Below, piece by piece: positions 18,179 through 27,311 of a DNA stretch of 64,000 nt. Source of the stretch: Bradyrhizobium aeschynomenes. Lineage in GTDB: Bacteria; Pseudomonadota; Alphaproteobacteria; Rhizobiales; Xanthobacteraceae. How positions within the stretch are numbered: the stretch's first letter is position 1; every line of letters starts with the position of its first letter. The stretch spans positions 62,001 to 126,000 of the forward strand of contig NZ_JABFDM010000006.1 in assembly GCF_013178945.1 (NCBI RefSeq). Direction: 5' to 3'. The position numbers and the translations under genes were made by a program. A model generated the notes under the pieces. The model made no database searches. It was not told the DNA's origin and saw nothing but the letters and a program-made list of their open reading frames with translations.

Positions 18179-19054
18179 TCACCTCCGTCCGAACAGCCCT
18201 TGCGGGCGCAGATACATGACGACGACGAGCAGCAGCAGCGCCGGGATGGTCCGGTAGGCCGGCGAGATCAGATAGGCCGTCCCCGTCTCCAGATAGCCGA
18301 CGACATAGGCCGCGATCAGCGAGCCGGAGACGCTGCCGAGGCCGCCGAGCACCACGATCGAGAACGCGCTCGCCGTCAGCGGACCGACGCTGTAGGAGCT
18401 GACGCCCAAGAACATGCCGAGCAGGATGCCGGCCACCCCCGCCAGCAGGCCGTAGATGGCCCAGACGGTTAGGTAGATCGACGATAGTTCGATGCCCAGC
18501 AAGGTGACGCCGCGCGGATTCATCGACGCCGCCATGACAGCCTTGCCGCGCCTGGTGCGGTTGACCAGGAACCACAACAGCCCGATGGCGACCCAGCAGA
18601 TCACGGCGGTGAAGTATTCGTTGCGTGGCGTGCGCACGCCGAGCACCGTAGTGACCCCCTCGACGATCGGCAGCACGGTCTTGGCATTGTTGGTGAAAAG
18701 ATACGCGATCGCCTCCTGGATGATGATGCCCCACAGCAGCGTCGCGGTCAGGATGAAGATCTCCTTCTCCGATTCAGCAATCACCTTGGAGCGCTGGATC
18801 GGCCTGACGGCGATGAAGTAGGTGGCGAAGGCCAAAATGAAGCCGGCGAGGACTCCGATCAGCGCGCCGGTGTAGGGCCCGACACCGAATTCGCTGGCGG
18901 CAGCCCAGGCTGCAACCGCGGCGCCGACCATGATGGCGCCGTGGGAAAGGTTGAGCACACCCGAGACACCGAAGATCAGTGTGAAGCCGGTCGCGCCAAG
19001 GGCATACAGCGCGCTGATGGCAAAGCCATCGATCAAGATCTGCCAGAAAAGCAT
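18179..19054 (-). CDS. livH: branched-chain amino acid-type ABC permease LivH
   Basis: A 291-residue permease: LYALGATGFTLIFGVSGVLN and LSHGAIMVGAAVAAW are typical of LivH, followed by about eight helices ending in LLVVVMYLRPQGLFGRR. ATG 19054 is chosen so the protein starts MLFWQILIDG as in the family. An intrinsic terminator sits between this gene and the binding protein, giving a way to make more binding protein than permease. Confidence 0.93.
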   Translation of the reverse strand: MLFWQILIDGFAISALYALGATGFTLIFGVSGVLNLSHGAIMVGAAVAAWAAASEFGVGPYTGALIGVLAGFILAFATYFIAVRPIQRSKVIAESEKEIFILTATLLWGIIIQEAIAYLFTNNAKTVLPIVEGVTTVLGVRTPRNEYFTAVICWVAIGLLWFLVNRTRRGKAVMAASMNPRGVTLLGIELSSIYLTVWAIYGLLAGVAGILLGMFLGVSSYSVGPLTASAFSIVVLGGLGSVSGSLIAAYVVGYLETGTAYLISPAYRTIPALLLLVVVMYLRPQGLFGRR

Positions 19055-19093
19055 TGAAAATCGACCTGCAACGTCAGACTGAGGCACCAAGAA

Positions 19094-19120
19094 AATGGGC
19101 CGCTCCTTGAAGGAGCGGCC
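19094..19120 (-). terminator. hairpin with short T-run between binding-protein and permease genes
   Basis: Perfect 11-bp arms GGCCGCTCCTT / AAGGAGCGGCC (19098-19108, 19110-19120) followed on the minus strand by CATTTTC. Located 10 bp after the binding-protein stop, so it probably terminates or attenuates before livH. Confidence 0.65.
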
Positions 19121-19130
19121 CCGCGATGCG

Positions 19131-20363
19131 TCAGTTGCTGGCCGCCTTGAGCTTGATGAAGGACGGCCAGGTGGCGGTGCCGGCGGCGAGCTCCTTGGGC
19201 CAGACGTTGACCTGCTTGCCGCTCTGCCATTGCAGCATCAGCCCGGTGATGTAGCCCTTTCCGGTCCGCAGCGCGTGCGGGTTCGGGTCGCCCTTCGGCT
19301 TGAAGGCGATGCGGCCGATCGTCCCGACATAGTCGGTCGCTTCCATCGCCTCGACCATCTTGTCGGGATCGGTGCCGCCGGCCCGATGGATCGCATCCGC
19401 GATCATGTAGACGTCGTCATAGGAGGTATAGCCGGCATAGGACGGGAAGTTTCCGAACTTCTTCTGATAGGCCTCCACGAACGGCAGCGTCTTCGGCGTC
19501 ACCGCGACGCCCGGTCCCGACACGGCATTGTACATGACGCCCTCGACGGCGCCGTTGGTGTCTTTCCAGAACGTCGAGTTTGTCGCCTGCGAGGAGATGC
19601 CGAACATCGGGATCGGCACCTGCTGGCTCTTCCACTGCACCGTCGGCTGGGTGCCGACATGGGAGATGCCGGTGATCATCACATCCGGCTTCAGGCCTTC
19701 GATCTTGTTGAAGATCGGCGTGAAGTCGGTCGTGTCGGGCGACATGCGGATGTGGTCGACGACCTTCAGTCCGATCTCCGGCAGGCACTTCTCGTAGCCG
19801 GCATCGAGCGGCGTCGTCCACGCCGCGTCCTCGCTCATGATCACCGCCGTCTTCATCTTGTACGGCTCGACCAGCAGATCCTTGGCGGCGTCGCAGACCA
19901 GGCCCGCCAGCGAGGTCGATGTCAGATAGCCGTGGAAGGTGTATTTGAGCTGGTCGTAGTTCTTGGCAATGTTCTGGGTGATGACGTCGGAGGCGGCGCC
20001 GGGCGTGATCATCACGGTCTTGAGGCGCCCTGCCCACGGCTCGAGCGCGAGCACGACCTCGGAGATATAGCTCGCAATGACAGCGTTGACCTTGTCCTCA
20101 CTGACCGCGCGCTGAAAGGCGCGTACCGACTCGGCTGACGACGAATGATTGTCGTAGACGACGATCTCGATCTTGCGCCCGTCGATGCCGCCCTTGGCGT
20201 TGATTTCTTCGGCCGCGAGCTGCGCGGCGGGTGCGATCGAGGAGCCGGCGACGGCTTGCGCTTCGGCGATGACGCCGATCTTGATCGGATCTGCGGCCCA
20301 GGCCGCCGACGACATGAGCGCAGTTGCGCAGCTCGCAAGCAAGAATGACTTGAGCGAAACCAT
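19131..20363 (-). CDS. branched-chain amino acid-type ABC transporter substrate-binding protein
   Basis: A 410-residue periplasmic binding protein (type I fold, LivJ-like, family Peripla_BP_6). Signal peptide MVSLKSFLLASCATALMSSA with cleavage after AWA; then IKIGVIAEAQAVAGSSIAP and LAAEEINAKGGIDGRKIEIV, typical of the family. The ligand is not necessarily a branched-chain amino acid: such proteins also bind amides and aromatic acids. The ATG at 20363 has GGGAGG upstream. First gene of the operon with livH, livM and the fused ATPase. Confidence 0.93.
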   Translation of the reverse strand: MVSLKSFLLASCATALMSSAAWAADPIKIGVIAEAQAVAGSSIAPAAQLAAEEINAKGGIDGRKIEIVVYDNHSSSAESVRAFQRAVSEDKVNAVIASYISEVVLALEPWAGRLKTVMITPGAASDVITQNIAKNYDQLKYTFHGYLTSTSLAGLVCDAAKDLLVEPYKMKTAVIMSEDAAWTTPLDAGYEKCLPEIGLKVVDHIRMSPDTTDFTPIFNKIEGLKPDVMITGISHVGTQPTVQWKSQQVPIPMFGISSQATNSTFWKDTNGAVEGVMYNAVSGPGVAVTPKTLPFVEAYQKKFGNFPSYAGYTSYDDVYMIADAIHRAGGTDPDKMVEAMEATDYVGTIGRIAFKPKGDPNPHALRTGKGYITGLMLQWQSGKQVNVWPKELAAGTATWPSFIKLKAASN

Positions 20364-20683
20364 GAGACCTCCCGAACTTTCTGGTGCGCCTCTGACGGGC
20401 GCTCGAGACATATGTGCGCGGACGCGCGACGGCCGCGAACTCGCAACGCTCTGTAAGCCTCTCAGCGTGAATTTGTTCCTCGCGAGCTGCACGGCATGTC
20501 ACTGGGCAACCATGATGCAATGCAACGTCACGGGCTGCGAGCGGGCGGGAGGGAAGGTCGGGAGCGAAATGGAACTTCTGATCTTGGTTTTCGGCGCGGT
20601 TCAAGCGAACGTCCGCCACGCGCCCAGCATCTGGTGGACGTCATGGGTCATGCCGGCGGGAAGCGCCGCCGGCAGCAGCGTCT
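20364..20683. other. intergenic region upstream of the Liv-type operon
   Basis: About 320 bp between the binding-protein start and the stop of the DUF2167 gene. It should hold the promoter of the importer operon. No convincing gene, repeat or clear operator was seen. Confidence 0.4.
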
Positions 20684-21613
20684 TCACGGACGACCGCTTG
20701 CGCTGTCGTTCCGCCGCTTGCGGCGCACAAAGCTCATGACCGCAGCTCCGACGCCGATGACGGCGAAGACGATGATCTTTGCGAACTTCAGGATGAAGGC
20801 GCCGGCCAGGGCCAGCAGGCCGAGCTTCTTGGCGGCGACGCCGCCGACCAGCGCCAGCAATCCATATTCGGCGACCCGGTCCGTGCCAGCGCTGAAATCC
20901 TCATAGCGCTTTCCGGCATTGTAGGAGAGATCGGACAGCAGCTCGTGCGCGACCGCCTTGTCGCCCGCGATCCGCTCCGAGCCGGACAGGAGGTTCAGGC
21001 TGAAATAGCCGTCGCGTCCGAGCGCGTAGGTGTTGTAGTTGACGTTCTTCGGCGCATCGTCGGGCTGGCCCTTCTCCTTCGCCAGGAGCGACCAGACGAG
21101 ACGATGCGTCGTCGCGTCGTAGGCGGGTGGCTCGACCCAGCCGACGACAGCCATCTCCGGAAATCCGCGCGCAAGCCGATCCTTGTTCGCCTCCTCCGCG
21201 CCGGCGCGCAGATTGCTCAGGAGCTCGTCGGCATTCCAGTTCTTGGCATCGTCGTCTCTGATGTAGCCGTCCTTGATGTGCTTGAGCACCACCATCCAGT
21301 CGTCGTTCTGGCGTCTGCCGACGACCAGCCCGACGAAGGTCGCATCGTTGACGACGTTGCCGAGGGCGCGCAGCACACGCAGTCCCTCGCCCTTCGGAAC
21401 GTAGAAGTAGTCTGGGGGGAGCTTCAGCACGCCCTGATCAGTCAGTGCGACGTCGCTCGGTCCGTCCGTACCGGCCTGGCTCGCGGCCTGCCAGGCCGCC
21501 ATCAGCTCCGCCTTGCGCGTCGCCTCATCCGCCGGTGCGGCCTGCACGACCGCCGTCAGGCCCACGAATGCCGCGCACAGCACAGCGCACGCGACGGCAA
21601 CCAAGATTCTCAC
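20684..21613 (-). CDS. DUF2167 membrane-anchored protein
   Basis: A 309-residue exported protein of unknown function. It has an N-terminal signal (RILVAVACAVLCAAFVGLTA), the DUF2167 core with LKLPPDYFYVPKGEGLRVLR, HIKDGYIRDDDAKNWNADEL and NYNTYALGRDGYFSLNL, and two C-terminal hydrophobic segments around 260-297 (KLGLLALAGAFILKF, IIVFAVIGVGAAVMSFV) before a basic tail. Start is GTG 21613. The gene is divergent from paralogue 2 of the coiled-coil pair. Confidence 0.85.
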   Translation of the reverse strand: MRILVAVACAVLCAAFVGLTAVVQAAPADEATRKAELMAAWQAASQAGTDGPSDVALTDQGVLKLPPDYFYVPKGEGLRVLRALGNVVNDATFVGLVVGRRQNDDWMVVLKHIKDGYIRDDDAKNWNADELLSNLRAGAEEANKDRLARGFPEMAVVGWVEPPAYDATTHRLVWSLLAKEKGQPDDAPKNVNYNTYALGRDGYFSLNLLSGSERIAGDKAVAHELLSDLSYNAGKRYEDFSAGTDRVAEYGLLALVGGVAAKKLGLLALAGAFILKFAKIIVFAVIGVGAAVMSFVRRKRRNDSASGRP

Positions 21614-21869
21614 AAGCGTCGATCCTTCAACCTCAGGACGATCCGCCGAATGCTACCTTGACCGTGCGCATCGATGCAAGGAACCCGGGCTTTTTCCGCG
21701 GCTCACCGTCGTTTCGAGGCACCGCTGCGGGGGTGAAGATTGTCCGAAAAGGCCCCCTCCTCGTCACGACGCTGTCTTGCTTTCGGCCAAAGCGGCGGGT
21801 CGAGTCACGTTTGAAAATTCAAAGAGAAATCGGCGTCGGCGGCGGGCGTTCAGGGTTTGGGGATCACCA

Positions 21870-22685
21870 ATGCAGTCCACACAGAATGTGCAACAGATCG
21901 ATCCGAGCGAGATCGGCCTCGCCCCGGAGAAGCCGGAGAAGACCAGCTACGATCAGTTGTATCGGCGGGTCCTGCGCGAGGTGCTGACGCGGATCGACAC
22001 GCGGCTGGCGGCGATCGAGAAACCGGGCGTGGCGGCGGATGCTGCCGCAGCCGCCAGTACCCGCGACGCTGCAGGTCCTGCGGGCAGCCGCTGGACGCGC
22101 ATCAAGGCACCGCTCGGCAAGTTGCGCGGCCGCAACGCCGTGGGGCTCGCGCTGCTGGTCGTCCTGGTCGGCGGATCCGTCGCCTGGTCGCAGCGCGACG
22201 CCGGCTCGTCGTTGATGGACCGCTGGATGCCTGGCGCGACCGAGGGGACACAGGACGAGGCGTCGGCCCAGCCGGGCAATGAGGACGCCATGATGTCGAA
22301 CGCCTCGTTGAGAGGATCGGAAGACGGCGCCCGTGAGCCGGGAACGTTGATGCAGCGGATGGCGCGCGACATCGCCGAGCTGCAGCAGGGCATCGAGCAG
22401 ATCAAGTCCACGCAGGATCAGGCCAGCCGCGATCATACCCGGGCCATCGAGCAGTTGCAGGCCGGCCAGGACCAGCTGATGCGCCTGGTGTCACGGATGT
22501 CGAACCAGGCAGCCCAGGCGCGCGGCGCAGGCGCGCCCCCGGCTCCGCCGCAGCAGATCGTGGTGACGCCGCAGCCGCGCACCACGACGGGGCTGGCGCG
22601 AAACCAGCCGCCGCAGCAGGGCTCGACGTTCGGGACGTTCCTGACCCGCAACAATTCGGGCATTCAATCGCCGATGCCGCGCTGA
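21870..22685 (+). CDS. single-pass membrane protein with coiled-coil C-terminus (paralogue 2)
   Basis: A 271-residue relative of the 14818 gene: head SYDQLYRRVLREVLTRIDTR followed by LAAIE, a membrane helix near 90-108 (RNAVGLALLVVLVGGSVAW), an acidic linker, then MARDIAELQQGIEQIKSTQD and ASRDHTRAIEQLQAGQDQL, and a Pro/Gln-rich end. ATG 21870 is picked because the matching head motif begins right after it. No enzyme motif. The conserved ends suggest a scaffold or oligomeric envelope protein. Confidence 0.8.
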   Translation: MQSTQNVQQIDPSEIGLAPEKPEKTSYDQLYRRVLREVLTRIDTRLAAIEKPGVAADAAAAASTRDAAGPAGSRWTRIKAPLGKLRGRNAVGLALLVVLVGGSVAWSQRDAGSSLMDRWMPGATEGTQDEASAQPGNEDAMMSNASLRGSEDGAREPGTLMQRMARDIAELQQGIEQIKSTQDQASRDHTRAIEQLQAGQDQLMRLVSRMSNQAAQARGAGAPPAPPQQIVVTPQPRTTTGLARNQPPQQGSTFGTFLTRNNSGIQSPMPR

Positions 22686-22729
22686 TCCTGGATCAGCAGC
22701 GGCCGCCGGCACGATCCCAGCAATCGCGG

Positions 22730-23614
22730 TCAGGAGCAGGCGTGGAATTGCCCATCATAGCCGCGATAGGTGCCCTTCGCCGCATCATAGGTGCGGAAGG
22801 TCTTGCAGCTGACGCTGCCCCCCTTCGCCTCCCGCTTCAACTCGCTCTTCTTGCCGGCGTTGCGCTTTCGCTTGGCGGGCTTGTCCTGATCGCCATTGGC
22901 ATGGTGATGGTGCGCGTGACCCTGGCGTTCGGGCTTGGCTGACGGGCTCGCAACGTCCTGCTTGGCGGCAGGCTTGTCCTGAGCGGCCGTCGGCTGCGCG
23001 GCCACGGCCGCAGACGGCAATTCGGGCTTGTTGGTCTCGGCTGCAGCAGGCGTTGGCTTCGCCTCCGCAGCGGCGGCAGGCTTCTCGGCAGGCGCTGAGA
23101 CGGCGGGCTTGCTGTCAGCCTTTTCCTCAGGCTTGTCTTGGGCCGGGGCGGCGGCGTCCTTGGCGACGGCCGGCTGAACGACCGGCTCCGCCGGCTTGAC
23201 CTCGGTGACGGCGGGCTTGGAAGCGGCATCGGCCTCCGGCTTGGATTCAGCCTTGGACTCGTCGGCCTTCGGCTCTCCGGGTTTGCTGGCTGCCGTTTCC
23301 GTCGGCGCCTCGGCGGCAGCCGCCGGCGGTGCGGGTTGGGCGGGCTTTTCGGCCGCCACCTTCTCCGGCTCAGCCGCACCCGCCGGCCGATCCGCGGCCT
23401 GCTCCACGGACTTGCCGTCGGTGCCCGCAGGTTTCGCGTCGGCCTCTACGAGCTTGTCGGACGGCGCGGTCGCGGAGCTTTCGGTGGCGGCCTTGGCCGC
23501 ATCACCCGCCGAGCTCTGCGCCCAGGCGCCGGAGTTCGCGACCGCCCCCACGATGCACGACAACACGGCAGCGCGCAGGATCAGCGCGGGCGAACGAATG
23601 ACAAAGATTTGCAT
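22730..23614 (-). CDS. secreted Ala/Pro/Lys-rich protein with BA14K-like C-terminus
   Basis: A 294-residue low-complexity protein. After an export signal (LILRAAVLSCIVGAVANSGA, cleavage after WAQ) comes ~200 residues dominated by Ala, Pro, Glu and Lys repeats (KPAQPAPPAAAAEAPTET). A short basic segment follows (KRKRNAGKKSELKREAK), then a compact end CKTFRTYDAAKGTYRGYDGQ that resembles the last part of rhizobial BA14K-type proteins. Two Cys in this end could form a disulfide. Probably an envelope or cell-wall-associated protein; function unknown. Confidence 0.7.
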   Translation of the reverse strand: MQIFVIRSPALILRAAVLSCIVGAVANSGAWAQSSAGDAAKAATESSATAPSDKLVEADAKPAGTDGKSVEQAADRPAGAAEPEKVAAEKPAQPAPPAAAAEAPTETAASKPGEPKADESKAESKPEADAASKPAVTEVKPAEPVVQPAVAKDAAAPAQDKPEEKADSKPAVSAPAEKPAAAAEAKPTPAAAETNKPELPSAAVAAQPTAAQDKPAAKQDVASPSAKPERQGHAHHHHANGDQDKPAKRKRNAGKKSELKREAKGGSVSCKTFRTYDAAKGTYRGYDGQFHACS

Positions 23615-23794
23615 GCAGGAATTCTCTGTTGAGGAGCCGACAGTCAGCGGTTTACGTCAAATTTCTCGTCCTTTCGCCCCGAAAACCTCGCATACGCAAA
23701 AGAGTCGCACGCGGTGTGCTTTCCAGATCATCGATCTGCAATCAGCACGTGAAAATTGCCGCTGATCAATCGACGCCGTGCGCGGCCCACCTGC

Positions 23795-25255
23795 TCACGC
23801 GCTCACGGCGTTGCGCGTGATGACGTGGCGATAATAGGACGCGCTGAGCTTGGGCGTGCGCACCTGGGTGTCGAAGTCGACGTGATAGACGCCGAAACGC
23901 TGCTTGTAGCCGAACACCCACTCGAAATTGTCCATCAGGCTCCACAGGAAATAGCCCTTCACCGGCACCCCTTCGGACGTCGCGCGCTGCAACTGGGCGA
24001 GATAGTTGCGCAAGTACATCACGCGATCGAGGTCGTGGACCTTGCCGTCGGCCGTGATCATGTCGTCCGACGAGGTGCCGTTCTCGGTAATGTAGATGGT
24101 CTTGAGATTCCAGATCTTGGCGGCGAGCTTCGGCACCCAATAGGCCGTCTCGGGCCCGACCAAGAGCCACGGCGAGCTCATATGGGGAAATGAAGCCGGC
24201 ATCGGCAGCACTTCGAATCCCGCCGGCCGGTCCGAGGCCACGACATAGGCCTGCGGCGCGTAGATGTTGAGCCCGACGAAATCGACCGGCGCGGCGATCG
24301 TCTTCAGCTCGTCCGCCGTGAAGACCGGCGCATCCTTGCCCGACCAGGCCAGGAAGCCGTCGGTGTAGCGGCCCTCCAGGATGACGTTGAGGAATCCGGC
24401 ATTCATCTCGCGCGTCGCGATCTCGGCGGCGCGGATGTTCTCCGGCGTATCGATCGCCGGCAGGCAGGCGGTGATGTTCTCGGCCATGCCGACACGCGTG
24501 CCCGCCCGTCCCTGGGCGCGGATCGCCTGGACGGCAAGACCGTGCGCCAGCGCCACGTGATGGCGCGCCTGATTGACCTCCTGCGGCGGCAGCTTCAGGC
24601 CGGGCGCATCGACGCCGAGGCCGTAGCCGAACGGGATGAAGCGGCCGCATTCGTTGATGGTGAAGATGGTCTTGACCCGGTCGCTCAGATGCTGCGCGAC
24701 GTAGCCGGCGTAATGCGCAAAGGCCTTGGCGGTGTCGGCCGAGCGCCAGCCGCCGATGCGGTCCTGCAGCGCCTGCGGCAGGTCCCAATGGTACAGCGTC
24801 GCGTACGGCTCGATGCCGTTGGCCAGGAGCTCGTCGACCAGGCGGCTGTAGAAGTCGAGTCCCTTCGGATTGGGCGTCAGCCCGCCATCCGGAAACAACC
24901 GCGGCCAGGCGATCGAGAAGCGATAGGCGCGGCAGCCCAGCTCCCTGATGAGCCGTACGTCATCCTTGTAGCGGTTGTAGTGATCGCAAGCGACGTCGCC
25001 GGTGCTGGCGTCCTCGATGTTGCCCTGAATGCGCGTGAACACGTCCCAGATCGAGGGGCCGCGGCCATCGGCAGTGGCGCCGCCCTCGATCTGATAGGAC
25101 GAGGTCGCCGTGCCCCAGACGAAATCGGCGGGGAAACGACGGCTGGCATCTTCCCTCACGGCGGCCTCCTCGGCTTGCGCCGGCCCGTTCGCCGCCCCAA
25201 GGGCAGCCAGTCCGGCCAGCTTCGCAAGATCACGGCGGGAGACGTCGTTCGGCAT
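23795..25255 (-). CDS. beta-glucosidase, glycoside hydrolase family 1, with Tat-like leader
   Basis: A 486-residue GH1 retaining glycosidase. The N-terminus (SRRDLAKLAGLAALGAANG) has a twin-arginine motif, so it is probably exported folded. FVWGTATSSYQIEGG opens the barrel. The acid/base is E202 in TINECG, where most family members read TxNEP. The nucleophile is E391 in YITENG. The aglycone/sugar contacts HWDLPQAL and WSLMDNFEW are present. The gene is solitary, with no sugar transporter nearby. Confidence 0.92.
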   Translation of the reverse strand: MPNDVSRRDLAKLAGLAALGAANGPAQAEEAAVREDASRRFPADFVWGTATSSYQIEGGATADGRGPSIWDVFTRIQGNIEDASTGDVACDHYNRYKDDVRLIRELGCRAYRFSIAWPRLFPDGGLTPNPKGLDFYSRLVDELLANGIEPYATLYHWDLPQALQDRIGGWRSADTAKAFAHYAGYVAQHLSDRVKTIFTINECGRFIPFGYGLGVDAPGLKLPPQEVNQARHHVALAHGLAVQAIRAQGRAGTRVGMAENITACLPAIDTPENIRAAEIATREMNAGFLNVILEGRYTDGFLAWSGKDAPVFTADELKTIAAPVDFVGLNIYAPQAYVVASDRPAGFEVLPMPASFPHMSSPWLLVGPETAYWVPKLAAKIWNLKTIYITENGTSSDDMITADGKVHDLDRVMYLRNYLAQLQRATSEGVPVKGYFLWSLMDNFEWVFGYKQRFGVYHVDFDTQVRTPKLSASYYRHVITRNAVSA

Positions 25256-25450
25256 TGATGAACCTCAATCCTCTGGTCGTTTTGCCCCCTGCCCGGCAGG
25301 CATCGTCCAACAGGAAGCATAACTCGGCGCCGATTTGAACCTGTGGAACCCGCCGAAATGAAGTTACATTTTCAGCGTGCCTTCGCTACGCCTCACCACC
25401 AGGGAAACGCCTTGCTCGACAGTGCAGCGGGATCGCCCTATTTTCACGCC

Positions 25451-26101
25451 ATGACCGATCACGATCACCCCCACGACCATCACCACGATCACTCGGAATT
25501 GTCCGAGACCGAGCTGCGTGTCCGGGCACTCGAGAGCATCCTTACCGAGAAGGGCTATATCGACCCGGCCGCGCTGGATGTGCTCATCGAGACCTATGAG
25601 AGCAAGGTCGGCCCCCGCAACGGCGCCCAGGTCGTGGCGCGGGCCTGGACCGACCCGGCCTTTCGCGACCGCCTGCTGTCGGATGCCACGCCGGCAATCG
25701 GCGAGCTCGGCTATGCCGGGCGGCAGGGCGAGCACATCGTGACCGTCGAGAACACGCCCGAGCTGCACAACATGGTGGTGTGCACCTTGTGCTCCTGCTA
25801 TCCCTGGCCCGTGCTCGGCCTGCCGCCGGTCTGGTACAAGTCCGCCCCCTATCGCGCCAAGGCGGTCAAGGATCCGCGCGGCGTGCTCAAGGATTTCGGC
25901 TTCGAGCTGCCGCCGACGACCAGGATCCGGGTCTGGGATTCGACCGCGGAAATCCGCTATTTCGTGTTGCCGATGCGCCCCGCCGGCACCGACGGCTGGA
26001 GCGAGGAGCAGCTTGCGGAGCTCGTCACGCGCGACAGCATGATCGGCACCGGCCTGCCGAAGCGACCCGATGAGGTGCAGCGCTCCGAGGGGCGATCCTG
26101 A
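25451..26101 (+). CDS. nthA: nitrile hydratase subunit alpha, cobalt type
   Basis: A 216-residue subunit of nitrile hydratase, which converts nitriles to amides. The metal-binding claw is CTLCSC (C111-C116); Thr at the second position is the cobalt-type signature (iron enzymes have Ser). C114 and C116 would be the oxidised cysteines. ATG 25451 gives an N-terminus with eight His in fourteen residues (HDHPHDHHHDH), unusual and possibly metal-collecting. The stop overlaps the start of nthB (TGATG). Confidence 0.95.
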   Translation: MTDHDHPHDHHHDHSELSETELRVRALESILTEKGYIDPAALDVLIETYESKVGPRNGAQVVARAWTDPAFRDRLLSDATPAIGELGYAGRQGEHIVTVENTPELHNMVVCTLCSCYPWPVLGLPPVWYKSAPYRAKAVKDPRGVLKDFGFELPPTTRIRVWDSTAEIRYFVLPMRPAGTDGWSEEQLAELVTRDSMIGTGLPKRPDEVQRSEGRS

Positions 26102-26760
26102 TGGATGGCGCGCATGACATGGGCGGCGCGTCCGGCTTCGGCCCGGTCCGCCCCGAGCCGAACGAGCCGGTGTTTCACGCCCCGTGGGAGCGTCGCGCGC
26201 TCGCCATCACGTTGGCGATGGCGATGCCGGGCGGCTGGAACATCGACATGTCGCGCTTTGCGCGCGAGAACCGGCCGGCCGACGATTACCTCGGCATGAG
26301 CTACTACCAGATCTGGCTCGCCGGTCTCGCGCGCCTCATGCAGGAGCGCCATCTCGTCGAAGCCGACGAGCTCGCCGCCGGCAAGGTCCTGCATCCGCCG
26401 AAGCCCGTCGCGCGCATCCTCACGGCCGACGAGGTTGCTGGCACACTGCGTCGGGGTGGCCCGACGGAGCGCCCGGCAACCAGGCCCGCGCTGTTTGCGG
26501 TCGGCGACCGCGTGCGCGCCAAGGACATGCATCCGCCGACCCATACCCGCCTGCCGCGCTACGTCCGCGGCCATCTCGGCCGCATCGAGGCGGTCAGAGG
26601 GACGCACGTCTTCCCGGACAGCAACGCACATGGCGGCGGTGAGGATCCGCAATGGCTCTATACGGTGTCGTTCAGCGGCGCCGAGTTGTGGGCCGATGCG
26701 CCCGACCCGCTGCTCGAGGTGACCGTCGACGCCTTCGAGCCGTATCTGGAGCGCGCATGA
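26101..26760 (+). CDS. nthB: nitrile hydratase subunit beta
   Basis: A 219-residue beta subunit. MDGAHDMGGASGFGPV at the N-terminus is the family hallmark, followed by FHAPWERRALAITLAMA and YYQIWLAGLARLMQERHLV in the helical half, then the SH3-like barrel RLPRYVRGHLGRIEAVRGTH. The start overlaps the nthA stop, and the stop overlaps the next start (ATGA), so three genes are coupled. Confidence 0.95.
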   Translation: MDGAHDMGGASGFGPVRPEPNEPVFHAPWERRALAITLAMAMPGGWNIDMSRFARENRPADDYLGMSYYQIWLAGLARLMQERHLVEADELAAGKVLHPPKPVARILTADEVAGTLRRGGPTERPATRPALFAVGDRVRAKDMHPPTHTRLPRYVRGHLGRIEAVRGTHVFPDSNAHGGGEDPQWLYTVSFSGAELWADAPDPLLEVTVDAFEPYLERA

Positions 26761-27146
26761 CGGGCCCCGATCATCACGCCGCGCTGGCGGCGACGCATGC
26801 CTTGCCCGGCATTCCCGTCGATGCCGACGGGCCGGTGTTTCGCGAGCCGTGGGAGGCCCACGCCTTCGCGATGGCGGTGACCTTGCACGCGCGCGGGCTG
26901 TTCACCTGGCCCGAATGGGCCGCAGCGCTCGCCGAGGAGATTGCGCGCGCGCAGGCCGAAGGCGATTCCGATTGCGGTGACACTTATTACCGGCATTGGC
27001 TCGCGACTCTGGAGCGCCTGGTCGCGGACAAGGGCGTGACCACGTCGGCCAACCTTGCCCGTTACCGCGACGCCTGGGATCACGCTGCCGACCGCACGCC
27101 CCACGGCAAGCCGATCGAGCTCTCGCCCGAAGATTTCGCCGGCTGA
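26757..27146 (+). CDS. nitrile hydratase accessory protein (P14K/activator type)
   Basis: A 129-residue protein like the N-terminal half of the beta subunit: VFREPWEAHAFAMAVTLHAR, GLFTWPEWAAALAEEI, then CGDTYYRHWLATLERLV. In cobalt enzymes this small protein carries the alpha subunit by self-subunit swapping and inserts cobalt. It completes the alpha-beta-activator order. No amidase, nitrilase or cobalt transporter is adjacent. Confidence 0.92.
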   Translation: MTGPDHHAALAATHALPGIPVDADGPVFREPWEAHAFAMAVTLHARGLFTWPEWAAALAEEIARAQAEGDSDCGDTYYRHWLATLERLVADKGVTTSANLARYRDAWDHAADRTPHGKPIELSPEDFAG

Positions 27147-27311
27147 GCAGCGTTAAGCGCTGGTGACCAGCTTGCACGGCATTTGACGATCATGTCTTAA
27201 CGGGCCGGTATTCATGACGCGAAGAGCCGTATTTGCGCGAAATTGAACGTTCACGAGTGTGTCCGTAGCGTCCTGCGCATCTTCTGTGCTGAAGTTGAGG
27301 GGGACGCCGAC

